A stretch of 62,463 bases of DNA from Mesorhizobium tamadayense. Its GTDB lineage: Bacteria; Pseudomonadota; Alphaproteobacteria; Rhizobiales; Rhizobiaceae. The stretch covers positions 50,001 to 112,463 of the forward strand of contig NZ_RQXT01000019.1 in assembly GCF_003863365.1 (NCBI RefSeq). The letters run 5' to 3'. Below, one piece after another: positions 52,388 to 60,507 of this stretch. The notes under the pieces were generated by a model. It saw nothing but the letters and a program-made list of their open reading frames with translations. It was not told the DNA's origin and made no database searches. The stretch's first letter is position 1. The number at the start of each line of letters is the position of its first letter. The position numbers were made by a program, and so were the translations under genes.

Positions 52388-53605
52388 TCAGGCTTCGAAA
52401 GTGTCGGCGCCCGAAACCGCGTCCCTGTTGAACATCTGGTTGTCGAGCGACATGAACCGCTGGTGCATGATGCAAGCAGCTCCGAAAGCGGATCCGTAAG
52501 CGGCACTCTCGTGGAAAACGATCTCTGGAATGGGGAAGGTTTCAGCCTGAAGGTTGCGGATATGTGCGTCCACGCGCGCCGCTACCAAAGGGTAGAGTTC
52601 TGCAACAGAACCGCCCACAACGATGCGGTTGGGATCAATCAGTCGCGATATCTGAACGACGGCAAATGCAAATAGGGTGGCCCATTCCTCTGCAAGCTGC
52701 ACCGCTTGTGGAACGCGGTCTCGAACATCGCCCAAAAACGCGTCCAGGTCGGCTTGCGGATTAAACTGACGGTAGGAAGACAGAATTCGGTCGCGTCCGA
52801 AGGCCTGCTCCAGATTCCGGTAGGTCGGGTTTCGTGTCTTGAGGTGGCCGACCTCGCCTGCCAGGCCATTGCCGCCACGAAACAGCTTGCCGTCGATCAC
52901 GATTCCGCCGCCGACGCCGGTCTCGATGACCATGAAGAAGGTGACGCCATTCGCTGCTTCCGGTTGGCTGTAGGTGATGCCGATGCCGAATGCATTGCCA
53001 TCGTTTTCCGCGCCTATCGGAATTTCTGCCGGAAGGACGCTTCGGGTCAGGGCTGTGAGATCGAGGTTTCGCCATCCTAGTATCGGTGCGACGTGGATGA
53101 AGCCGTTCTGATCCATTTGCCCCGGCACCGTAATCCCGAGCCCCTGGCATCGCGTCAGTCGCTCCTTGCCGACCTCGGAAAATGCCTGGTCAATCGCCAC
53201 GCGAACCGCCTCTTCCGGGTCGCTGTTGTGCCCTTCGAAGCGGTTGGTGGCGCTGCGGATGATCTTGCCGGCAAGGTTGATCTCAACGCAGGTCATATGC
53301 TCGACGCCGATTTCGACACCGATGAAGAAAACAGCCTCGGGTACAATTTCGACCAGGATGCCCGGTCTGCCAGCTCTGGGCTGGCCTGCCGAATTGGTGA
53401 AATCGCTCTCCGGGACTTCACGAACTAGCCCGGCCTCGACGAGTTCCAGAACGATATTGCCGGCCGACGAACGGTTGACCCCCATATGCCTGGCAAGTTC
53501 TGCACGACTTAATGGACCGAAATGATGGAGCGCGTTCAATGTCGCCACCGCATTGCTCTGGCGGATTCTGCGGGGAGAGCTGCTGGCAAAGGTCGCTTGG
53601 TTCAT
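52388..53605 (-). CDS. ROK family transcriptional regulator
   Basis: A 405-residue repressor with N-terminal helix-turn-helix (LSRAELARHMGVNRSSAGNI) and a ROK sugar-binding domain (VIETGVGGGIVIDGKLFRGG, NGLAGEVGHL). The zinc motif CxCGxxGC that usually follows GHL is missing; the sequence there is KTRNPTYRNLEQ. So it may bind its ligand without structural zinc. ATG 53605 has AGGAGC before it; the longer open frame upstream is not needed. It heads the polyol gene series it probably controls. Confidence 0.9.
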   Translation of the reverse strand: MNQATFASSSPRRIRQSNAVATLNALHHFGPLSRAELARHMGVNRSSAGNIVLELVEAGLVREVPESDFTNSAGQPRAGRPGILVEIVPEAVFFIGVEIGVEHMTCVEINLAGKIIRSATNRFEGHNSDPEEAVRVAIDQAFSEVGKERLTRCQGLGITVPGQMDQNGFIHVAPILGWRNLDLTALTRSVLPAEIPIGAENDGNAFGIGITYSQPEAANGVTFFMVIETGVGGGIVIDGKLFRGGNGLAGEVGHLKTRNPTYRNLEQAFGRDRILSSYRQFNPQADLDAFLGDVRDRVPQAVQLAEEWATLFAFAVVQISRLIDPNRIVVGGSVAELYPLVAARVDAHIRNLQAETFPIPEIVFHESAAYGSAFGAACIMHQRFMSLDNQMFNRDAVSGADTFEA

Positions 53606-53871
53606 GGCGGGCTCCTGCATGTTCGCTCTCAGCCTATACCTCACCAGTGCCCGGTTGGCCGCCCTGCGATGCGGAGCCTTGGACCATCTTGTTTCTATGA
53701 GTTGCCGGACGTCTTTAGAAAGTGCGCTGCGCCGGACGCTGCACACCTGCGAGACGCAGCCAGCTCTTCGCGTCGCGCTGCCGTTGCCATCGCCAGATGA
53801 TATTGTCTGCAGCTTACTCATCGAGCATTCCAAAGGAGGGAGGATGCCGCATGCGGCATCCTCGAGTTCTG

Positions 53872-54360
53872 TCAGTTGCCTGAAAGGACCTTGTCGACAT
53901 TCTCTGTGGTGACGGCCAGCCACGGCACGTAGTAGTGCTGTTCCTTGCCGCCGTTCCAGGCCGGTTTGCCGCCATTGACGTCCCAGACAGCTGCGCGCGG
54001 CTTGTAGCCATCGATGAGCTTGTTCAGCGCGAGGTCGATGGCGCCTTGTGCCTGGCCGTTGGCGTCTTGCAGGATGGATATCAGCTGCTCGCCGCGCTTG
54101 ACGGCTTCAAGCGCGTCCTTGATGCCGTCCACACCGGCAACGGGAATCTGCTTGGCGTCCAGGCCGTGGTTGCGGACGCCCTCGATGGCGCCGACCGCCA
54201 TCTCGCCATTTTCGGCAAGCACGCCCTGGATCGCGTCGCCATGCGAGGTCAGGAAGTTCTCGGTCAATGTGATGGCTTCAGCACGCGACCAGTTGGCGGT
54301 GTTCTGCTCCAGAACGGTGACGCCGGGATTGGCCTTCAGCACCTTCTGAATCCCTTCAAG
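53872..54360 (-). pseudogene. C-terminal remnant of a ribose-type ABC sugar-binding protein
   Basis: The frame encodes only the second half of a Peripla_BP_4 binding protein: LEGIQKVLKANPGVTVLEQN, TENFLTSHGDAIQGVLAENG, IPVAGVDGIKDALEAVKRGE and a complete end. The signal peptide and first lobe are missing. At 54360/54361 the sequence changes directly into the 5' part of an RbsA-like ATPase gene, so a deletion removed the 3' part of the ATPase, any permease gene and the 5' part of this gene. Confidence 0.85.
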
Positions 54361-54656
54361 ACGATGGCAATGCCGGTATCGAGAGCCTCGGCCGGTGAAG
54401 AGAAGTTCACCTCGCTTCCCTTGACCATCACGGATCCTGCATCGCGCCGCAGTATTCCCATCAGGATGCCGAGGAAGGTCGACTTGCCGGCGCCGTTTCC
54501 GCCGCAGAGCGCGTTGACCGTGCCGGCGCGCAGGTGGATCTGGCCGTCGATTAGGGCCGGAACGCCACCAAAACTCTTGGCAAGATTCCGGGCACTGAGC
54601 AGCAGCGGCACAACACTGCCGCCGCGCCCATCAGCAATGCCTATGTCCTGTTGCAT
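54361..54656 (-). pseudogene. N-terminal remnant of a ribose-type (RbsA-like) ABC ATPase
   Basis: About 98 residues of the first ATPase domain remain: LLLSARNLAKSFGGVPALID, then NALCGGNGAGKST (Walker A, with Gly where Glu is usual) and AEALDTGIAIV. Normally HQEL and the Q-loop follow GIAI; here the sequence switches into the binding-protein fragment and stops out of frame. A full RbsA has two ATPase domains and about 500 residues. Confidence 0.85.
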
Positions 54657-54715
54657 CCTCCCGTCCTCCTCGAGCCGGGCGGCACGGGCTGAGACCGGCC
54701 CGCGGCCTTGGTTCT

Positions 54716-55603
54716 TCAGGCAGCCTTATTGATCTCGGCTCGGCGCACTGCCTCCGCCCAATGGCTCTCGATGAAAGCCCTGGCGTGCGCGGCGAGTGGA
54801 TTGTTGTCGTCCCAGGTATCTCGCCAGATGCCGCAGACGCGTGACAGGGCTTCGTCGACGATGGCGCTGGAGAAGCTTTCGAAGGTGATGTCGCGGTTGT
54901 GAAAACCGATGTCGACCAGCGCGGAAAAGATACTCGGAAAGTCGATCGTGCCGGTGCCGAGATAACCACGGTAGTTCTCGTTGAAATGGAAATAGGCGAC
55001 CTTGTCTCCAGCCATGCGGAGGGCGTCGGCCGGGCTTGCCTCCTCGATGTTCATGTGGAACGTGTCGAGATGCAGGAAGACGTCGTCGCGACCGGTATCC
55101 TTGATGAATTTGAGCCCTTGGGCGGCCGTGTTCAGAAGGTTGGATTCGAAGCGGTTGACCACTTCGAGAACGATCTGCACGCCACAATCCTTCGCCACAT
55201 TGGCGGTTGCGGCGACGGCTTTAGCACTGTTCATCCAGCCGTTGCGTGTCGGCATCCGGTCGTACTTGCCATGCTTCGAATAGAGGATGCCGCCCAGGCG
55301 GATCCCGCCAATGTCGCGAACAGCCTTGACCGCGTCGGACAGCATCGACGTACCCTTGGCGACCACGGCCTTGTCTTCGCTTGAGACGTCCGCGTCTGCC
55401 GGCAGGCCCATCGTGACGACGATGTCGACATCCAGTTCCTTGGCCTTTTTCGCCAGACGATCGAGGTCGAACTTTTCAGGACGCAGATAGGCGAATTCGA
55501 TCAGGCGAAAGCCATGCTCCGCCGTCTTGTCGAGTGCCATTTCGAGGCCTTCTTGGGTCTGGCCGTTTGTCCAAACAAACGAATGGATACCTAGGCGCCG
55601 CAT
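54716..55603 (-). CDS. D-tagatose 3-epimerase / D-psicose 3-epimerase family sugar epimerase
   Basis: A 295-residue TIM-barrel isomerase. Metal and catalytic motifs of the ketose 3-epimerases are present: LEVVNRFESNLLNTA near residue 147, HLDTFHMNIEEA near 180, YFHFNENYRGYLGTGTIDF near 208 and ITFESFSS near 243. It would interconvert ketohexoses at C3, for example tagatose and sorbose or fructose and psicose. GGAGG precedes the ATG at 55603. It is divergent from the polyol ABC operon. Confidence 0.9.
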   Translation of the reverse strand: MRRLGIHSFVWTNGQTQEGLEMALDKTAEHGFRLIEFAYLRPEKFDLDRLAKKAKELDVDIVVTMGLPADADVSSEDKAVVAKGTSMLSDAVKAVRDIGGIRLGGILYSKHGKYDRMPTRNGWMNSAKAVAATANVAKDCGVQIVLEVVNRFESNLLNTAAQGLKFIKDTGRDDVFLHLDTFHMNIEEASPADALRMAGDKVAYFHFNENYRGYLGTGTIDFPSIFSALVDIGFHNRDITFESFSSAIVDEALSRVCGIWRDTWDDNNPLAAHARAFIESHWAEAVRRAEINKAA

Positions 55604-55907
55604 TAGTTTCCTCCGCGGATGATTTTGCATGGCAAAGCTACAAACTGAGAGTCAAATGCTCCAATTTCGACGTTGGCGCAAGAGGGCGTCATATCGCTCA
55701 GCGTCATCATCGGAGTTAGCGGTTTGAGAAAGATGACGTTAATCCAATATGTTATCGTGTAACTGGAGAGTGGTAAAATTTTTTCTTTTCGCATGTGCAG
55801 CAAAAATAATATGCAGCTTTTCGCAACAAACCTTGCGTCAGCTAGATTTTTGCTCTAGGGAGTTGGCACGACGGCATCGGGCCGTTCGTTGTTTGGGAGG
55901 AATGCAG
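55604..55907. other. Divergent promoter region of the epimerase and polyol transporter genes
   Basis: Roughly 300 bases without a gene, with an A/T-rich patch near 55770-55830 that could hold promoters. GGGAGG at about 55897 is the ribosome-binding site for the binding protein. I could not single out a convincing operator. Confidence 0.5.
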
Positions 55908-57344
55908 ATGAACGTTCGAGTGAAACTCGGCGTGACTGCTTTTGCGGTCGCGCTGATGTCGGGAACTGCGCTGGCAGCCAGCAATGACGACTTCTGGGCA
56001 AAGGCAGCCGAACCCTATAAGGGCGTCGTCCTGCACGGCGTCACGGAAAGTACACCGCCATCAAACTACATCAAGGACGTTCTCGCGCCCGAGTTCGAGA
56101 AGAAGACGGGCATAAAGGTCGAAATCGAAACCACCTCGTGGGACCAGATGTACGACAAGGCTATCAAGGACATGGAAGCCGGCACCGGCATCTATGACGT
56201 GGTCTATATCGAGCAGGACATCATCTACTCGTACCTGGCGCGGAACTTCCTGACCGACATCACCAAGGCTCTGAAGGACAAGCCCGAGTTGAAGGCGTCG
56301 ACTTACGACGACGCCAAATTCACCAGCTTTGCCAACTACTTCAAGCAGGGCGGCGACCTCTACGGCGTGCCGATGGAGGCGTTCCTGAAGGTCTACTGCT
56401 ATCGCAAGGACCTGTTCAACGACCCCGAGATCCAGGCAGCATTCAAGAAGCAGACCGGGCATGATCTGAAGCCGGCCACGACCCATGAAGAATACACCGA
56501 AATCGCCGACTTCTTCACCCAGTGGGGCAAGGACCACAACATGCAGCTGTGGGGTTCGACCGCACAGGCCCACACCGGCCATGCGGCTTCATGGTATGAA
56601 TACTTCGAGTCTGTCGCCCCGACCTTCGGCGTCTACAACTGGGGCATTGATGCAAGCAAGAACTACGCCGCCACGGTCGAGCATGGCGGCGGAATGAACA
56701 GTGACAAAGCCAAGGCTGCCCTGAAGTGGTGGTTGCACCTGCGCGACATCGCTCCGCCGGAATCGGCGCAGTCGACCTGGAGCGAGGTCGCCACGACCTT
56801 CGCCGCCGGCCGTGCAGCTCAGGGTCTGGTCTACGGGGAGAATGCCGCCTGGATCGCGACCGACGCTTCGAAGTCGAAGGTGACGGGCCAGGTAGGCTTC
56901 GCCCTGCCGGTGCTGTCGCCGGGCGTGCTGGACGACGCGAAATCGGGCAAGGGCTATGTCGGCTATTACGACGGCGGCGCCTTCGGCCTTCCGGTCAGCT
57001 CGAAGAACCAGGAAGCGGCGTTGCTCTTCCTCGAGTTCATCGGCCAGGACGAGGTGCAGCCCGGCTGGGCGGTCGCCGCGCCGCGGATCACCAACACGGC
57101 GACCTTCGATGCCCCCGAGGTCAAGGCAATGGATGCCAAGCTCGGCGGCTTCTATACGATGCTGAAGGATGAGGGCAAACTCTTTGCTGGTGCTCCGCCG
57201 TATCCATTCCACGCCCAGGTCCGCGAAGCCACGGCGCCGATCTTCTACGACATCCTGACCGGCAAGGTCGGGCCTGACGAAGGTCTCGACAAGATGGCGG
57301 CCAAGGCCGAAGAGGAACTGACCAGTCTCGGCTATCGCAAATAA
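55908..57344 (+). CDS. ABC transporter sugar/polyol-binding protein
   Basis: A 478-residue periplasmic binding protein with signal peptide (residues 1-23, ending SGTALAA). Mature features include FEKKTGIKVEIETTSWDQMY, GTGIYDVVYIEQDIIYSYLA and a conserved QEAALLFLEFIGQDEVQ near 370. The length and pattern fit the larger binding proteins of sorbitol/mannitol- and glycerol-type importers. Of two ATGs I chose 55908, seven bases after GGGAGG; the one six bases upstream is too close to it. Confidence 0.93.
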   Translation: MNVRVKLGVTAFAVALMSGTALAASNDDFWAKAAEPYKGVVLHGVTESTPPSNYIKDVLAPEFEKKTGIKVEIETTSWDQMYDKAIKDMEAGTGIYDVVYIEQDIIYSYLARNFLTDITKALKDKPELKASTYDDAKFTSFANYFKQGGDLYGVPMEAFLKVYCYRKDLFNDPEIQAAFKKQTGHDLKPATTHEEYTEIADFFTQWGKDHNMQLWGSTAQAHTGHAASWYEYFESVAPTFGVYNWGIDASKNYAATVEHGGGMNSDKAKAALKWWLHLRDIAPPESAQSTWSEVATTFAAGRAAQGLVYGENAAWIATDASKSKVTGQVGFALPVLSPGVLDDAKSGKGYVGYYDGGAFGLPVSSKNQEAALLFLEFIGQDEVQPGWAVAAPRITNTATFDAPEVKAMDAKLGGFYTMLKDEGKLFAGAPPYPFHAQVREATAPIFYDILTGKVGPDEGLDKMAAKAEEELTSLGYRK

Positions 57345-57366
57345 GCTACTCCCTCGATAGTCGAGC

Positions 57367-57394
57367 GGGCCGCCGCCCTCGCGAGCGGCGGCCC
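57367..57394 (+). terminator. Strong intercistronic hairpin after the binding-protein gene
   Basis: GGGCCGCCGC and GCGGCGGCCC form a perfect 10-bp stem with an eight-base loop, not followed by T residues. Such hairpins after binding-protein genes commonly stabilise the upstream mRNA or partly end transcription, giving more binding protein than permease. Confidence 0.65.
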
Positions 57395-57459
57395 GAACAC
57401 AACAGGACATGGTACGTTGCGACAGGTGCGGAGCAGTTGATCGCAAGGGAGGATAGGAA

Positions 57460-58338
57460 ATGAAGTCCAACACGTTTGGCTGGATTCTGCTGGCTCCGAC
57501 CATAGTGGTTTTGTTCTTCTTCGGTGTCCTGCCATTCCTCTACGTGGTCTATGTCTCGTTCCACCAGTGGAATCCCTTCGCCGCCAATCCGAACATGATC
57601 TACAACGCCGCCGGCAACTTCCGGCAGATCGTGTTCGATAGCGCGTTCCTGGCATCGCTCGGCGTGACCGTCGCCTTCGTCTTCTTCGCCGTCCTCACCG
57701 AGGTCGTCGTCGGCTATGTCCTGGCGCAGGCCTTCATGTCGGACTTCCCGGGCAAGGCCTTCTTCCGCACGATTCACACATTGCCCCTGATCATCGCGCC
57801 AATCATCGTCGGCTCGATCTGGAAGCTGATGACAACTCCGTCTATCGGCATCATCCCTCATCTGCTCCAGTCAAGCGTCGGTTTCGACCTGAACATCGGC
57901 CAGAGCGCGGCTGCTGCCTTCATCATCACCATAACTATGGACATTTGGCACTGGACGCCTCTGGTGACCTTGACCCTGATTGCCGCGCTGGTGTCGCTGC
58001 CGCCCGACCCGTTCGAGCAGGCGCAGATCGATGGGGCGGGCAAGTGGCAGATCTTTTGGCACATTACGCTGCCGATGATTGCCCCCGCCGTCATGGCCAC
58101 CGTGTTCATTCGCCTGATGGATGCCCTGCGCATCGTGGACGAGGTGCTCATGTTGACAGGCGGCGGCCCGGGCTCGGCCACCCGCTACATCGGCGTGCAC
58201 ATCTTCCGGGAGGTGTTTCCGCGGACGAACTACGGCTACGGTTCGGCGATTTCAGTCGTCGTCCTCTACCTCACGATTGTGGTCTGCTGGCTGCTCTACA
58301 CGGGCATGCTCGCGCCGCGTAAACCCCGGAAGGGCTGA
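57460..58338 (+). CDS. Polyol ABC transporter permease (MalF-like)
   Basis: A 292-residue inner-membrane permease with six hydrophobic segments. The EAA-like loop is FEQAQIDGAGKWQIFWHITL near residue 186, followed by GGGPGSATRYIGVHIFREVF. GGGAGG precedes the ATG. The second permease gene follows within four bases. Confidence 0.93.
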   Translation: MKSNTFGWILLAPTIVVLFFFGVLPFLYVVYVSFHQWNPFAANPNMIYNAAGNFRQIVFDSAFLASLGVTVAFVFFAVLTEVVVGYVLAQAFMSDFPGKAFFRTIHTLPLIIAPIIVGSIWKLMTTPSIGIIPHLLQSSVGFDLNIGQSAAAAFIITITMDIWHWTPLVTLTLIAALVSLPPDPFEQAQIDGAGKWQIFWHITLPMIAPAVMATVFIRLMDALRIVDEVLMLTGGGPGSATRYIGVHIFREVFPRTNYGYGSAISVVVLYLTIVVCWLLYTGMLAPRKPRKG

Positions 58339-58341
58339 CCC

Positions 58342-59178
58342 ATGAAAAAGAAGGCGCCGTGGCCCTACGTTCTCTTCTGGATCCTGATCAGCTTCCTGAC
58401 GCTATTCCCGATCTACTGGCTGTTCGTCATTTCGGTGACGCCGTCGTTCGAGTTGTTTTCGACACCCAGCGTGATCCTGCGGCATGTCGACTGGCAGAAC
58501 TACACCGAGGTCATCGGCAATCCCACCCTGAGGGGATACATGATGAACTCGCTGCTCATATCGTCGGGTAACGCGATCCTAACCACGACGTTCGGCTTCT
58601 TTGCCTGCTACGCGCTGTCGCGTTTCAATCTGAGCGGCAAGGAGAGCATCTTCTTCTGGACGATCACCAACCGGATGGCACCGCCGGCGGTGTTTCTGCT
58701 GCCACTCTTCCTCTTGCTGACCAAAGTCTACAGGATCGAGGGGTTCACGCTGCTCGACACACGGATCGGCATGATCCTGGTTTACTGCACGTTCAACCTG
58801 CCCTTTGCGATCTGGACGCTGCGCCCGACCGTGGACGGCATTCCGAAAGAGCTCGATGAAGCCGCCTTTGTCGATGGCGCGAGTCCGTGGAAAGTGATCA
58901 CCGAGGTCGTCTTTCCGCTCTGTCGGCCTGGTCTCGCGGTCACGTTGATCCTCACCTGGGTCTTTGCCTGGAACGAGTACCTGCTGGCGGCCACGCTGAC
59001 GAACTTCAACGCACGCACCCTGACGACGGGCCTGTCGGAATATGTCACGACGACCGGGACCGCCTGGGGCATCATGGCGGCGATCTCGATCTTCACGCTG
59101 ATCCCGGCACTGATTGTCTTCTCAGTCGTGCAGCGGCACATTGTGGCCGGCCTGACGTTCGGCGCGGTCAAGGGGTGA
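58342..59178 (+). CDS. Polyol ABC transporter permease (MalG-like)
   Basis: A 278-residue inner-membrane permease of the usual MalG size. The EAA loop reads DEAAFVDGASPWKVITEVVF near residue 173, and the C-terminus ends in the typical QRHIVAGLTFGAVKG. It pairs with the preceding permease to form the channel for a sugar alcohol or related sugar. Confidence 0.94.
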   Translation: MKKKAPWPYVLFWILISFLTLFPIYWLFVISVTPSFELFSTPSVILRHVDWQNYTEVIGNPTLRGYMMNSLLISSGNAILTTTFGFFACYALSRFNLSGKESIFFWTITNRMAPPAVFLLPLFLLLTKVYRIEGFTLLDTRIGMILVYCTFNLPFAIWTLRPTVDGIPKELDEAAFVDGASPWKVITEVVFPLCRPGLAVTLILTWVFAWNEYLLAATLTNFNARTLTTGLSEYVTTTGTAWGIMAAISIFTLIPALIVFSVVQRHIVAGLTFGAVKG

Positions 59179-59182
59179 TCTC

Positions 59183-59434
59183 ATGGCCAGCAAGATAGAA
59201 AATATCGAAAAGCCGATCGACATCCTCGACGACGGGAAAGCTCCGCCGATAGCGGAAAAGAGCGGCTTTCTGCCGATCGAAACGAATTGGTTTGATCGGC
59301 TTTTCATCTCCGTCGTCATCTGGGTGGCGATGTCGCTGCTATGGTTCCGCTTCGTGGAACCCATGGGGTTGTCGATCTGGATATCCAACGTGATCGCGCT
59401 GACTCTGGCAACATTCATCATCGCAAAGGGCTGA
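59183..59434 (+). CDS. Small membrane protein, DUF2160-like transporter accessory
   Basis: An 83-residue protein with a soluble N-terminal part and two hydrophobic stretches (LFISVVIWVAMSLLWFRFVE and ISNVIALTLATFIIAKG). The segment ETNWFDRLFIS resembles the second half of DUF2160 proteins, which occur in glycerol-type ABC operons of rhizobia. It lies between the permease and dehydrogenase genes with tight spacing, so it is probably translated with the transporter. Its function is unknown. Confidence 0.75.
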   Translation: MASKIENIEKPIDILDDGKAPPIAEKSGFLPIETNWFDRLFISVVIWVAMSLLWFRFVEPMGLSIWISNVIALTLATFIIAKG

Positions 59435-59438
59435 TCAA

Positions 59439-60488
59439 ATGGACGCGCTTGTTCTTGAGAAAAAGCTTGATCTCTCGCTCCGGGATTTTCCGATTGAGCG
59501 TGAAGAAGAGAAGCTCGGTCCCCGCGACGTGCGCATCAAGTTGCACACAGTCGGCATCTGCGGCTCCGACGTCCATTACTATACCCACGGCAAGATTGGC
59601 CCCTTCGTCGTCAGGGAGCCGATGATCCTCGGGCATGAGGCCTCCGGCACGGTCATCGAGGTTGGCTCGGAGGTAAGCGCGCTCAAGGAAGGCGATCGTG
59701 TCTGCATGGAACCGGGCATACCGGATCCGAATTCGAGGGCAACGCGGCTCGGCAAGTATAATGTCGACCCGGCCGTGCGGTTTTGGGCAACGCCGCCGGT
59801 GCACGGAATCCTGCGGCCGACCTGTGTCCATCCCGAAACCTTCACTTTCAAGCTACCGGACAACGTTTCCTTTGCGGAGGCAGCGATGGTCGAGCCGCTT
59901 GCGGTCGGCGTCCATGCGGCCACGAAAGCTCGCATCAAACCGGGCGACATTGCCGTCGTGCTTGGGGCCGGGCCGATCGGCCTCGTAACCGCACTCTCCG
60001 CCCTGGCTGGCGGTTGCGCGCGCGTCTATGTGAGCGACCTTGCCGAAAAGAAGCTCGAGATCGCTGAAAGCTTGAGCCGTGCCATCATCGGCGTTCAGGC
60101 GGGCAGAGACGACCTTGCTGAACGCGTGAAGCGTGATACCGACGGGTGGGGCGCGGACATATTGTTCGAGGCGTCCGGTTCGCCCAAAGCCGCCTCGACG
60201 GTTTTCGAACCGCTGGCACCGGGCGGATGTGTTGTCATGATCGGTGGCCAGTCGGATCCGATTTCCTATGATACCGGGGCGGCGATGATCCGCGAGGCGC
60301 GCGTGGAGAACATTTTCCGCTATGCCCATGTCTTCCCGCGCTGCCTGGCGATGCTGTCGTCAGGCGCGATCGACGTACAGCCGCTGATCACGCGCAAATT
60401 CGAATTCAAGGACAGTGTGCATGCCTTCGAGATCGCCGCCTCGGCCCCGCCGGCGGACGTGAAAATGCAGATCGAACTGCCGCAATAA
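59439..60488 (+). CDS. Zinc-dependent polyol dehydrogenase (xylitol/sorbitol dehydrogenase type)
   Basis: A 349-residue medium-chain dehydrogenase. Catalytic zinc ligands are in GICGSDVHYYTHG (Cys near 41) and GHEASG (His-Glu near 66), and the NAD motif GAGPIGLV is near 170. The four cysteines of the structural zinc lobe are missing: the region reads EPGIPDPNSRATRLGKYNVD, as in several animal sorbitol dehydrogenases. It would oxidise the imported sugar alcohol to a ketose. It is embedded in the transporter operon between the DUF2160-like gene and the ATPase. Confidence 0.93.
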   Translation: MDALVLEKKLDLSLRDFPIEREEEKLGPRDVRIKLHTVGICGSDVHYYTHGKIGPFVVREPMILGHEASGTVIEVGSEVSALKEGDRVCMEPGIPDPNSRATRLGKYNVDPAVRFWATPPVHGILRPTCVHPETFTFKLPDNVSFAEAAMVEPLAVGVHAATKARIKPGDIAVVLGAGPIGLVTALSALAGGCARVYVSDLAEKKLEIAESLSRAIIGVQAGRDDLAERVKRDTDGWGADILFEASGSPKAASTVFEPLAPGGCVVMIGGQSDPISYDTGAAMIREARVENIFRYAHVFPRCLAMLSSGAIDVQPLITRKFEFKDSVHAFEIAASAPPADVKMQIELPQ

Positions 60489-60507
60489 ACCAATAGGAGA
60501 CGATTCC

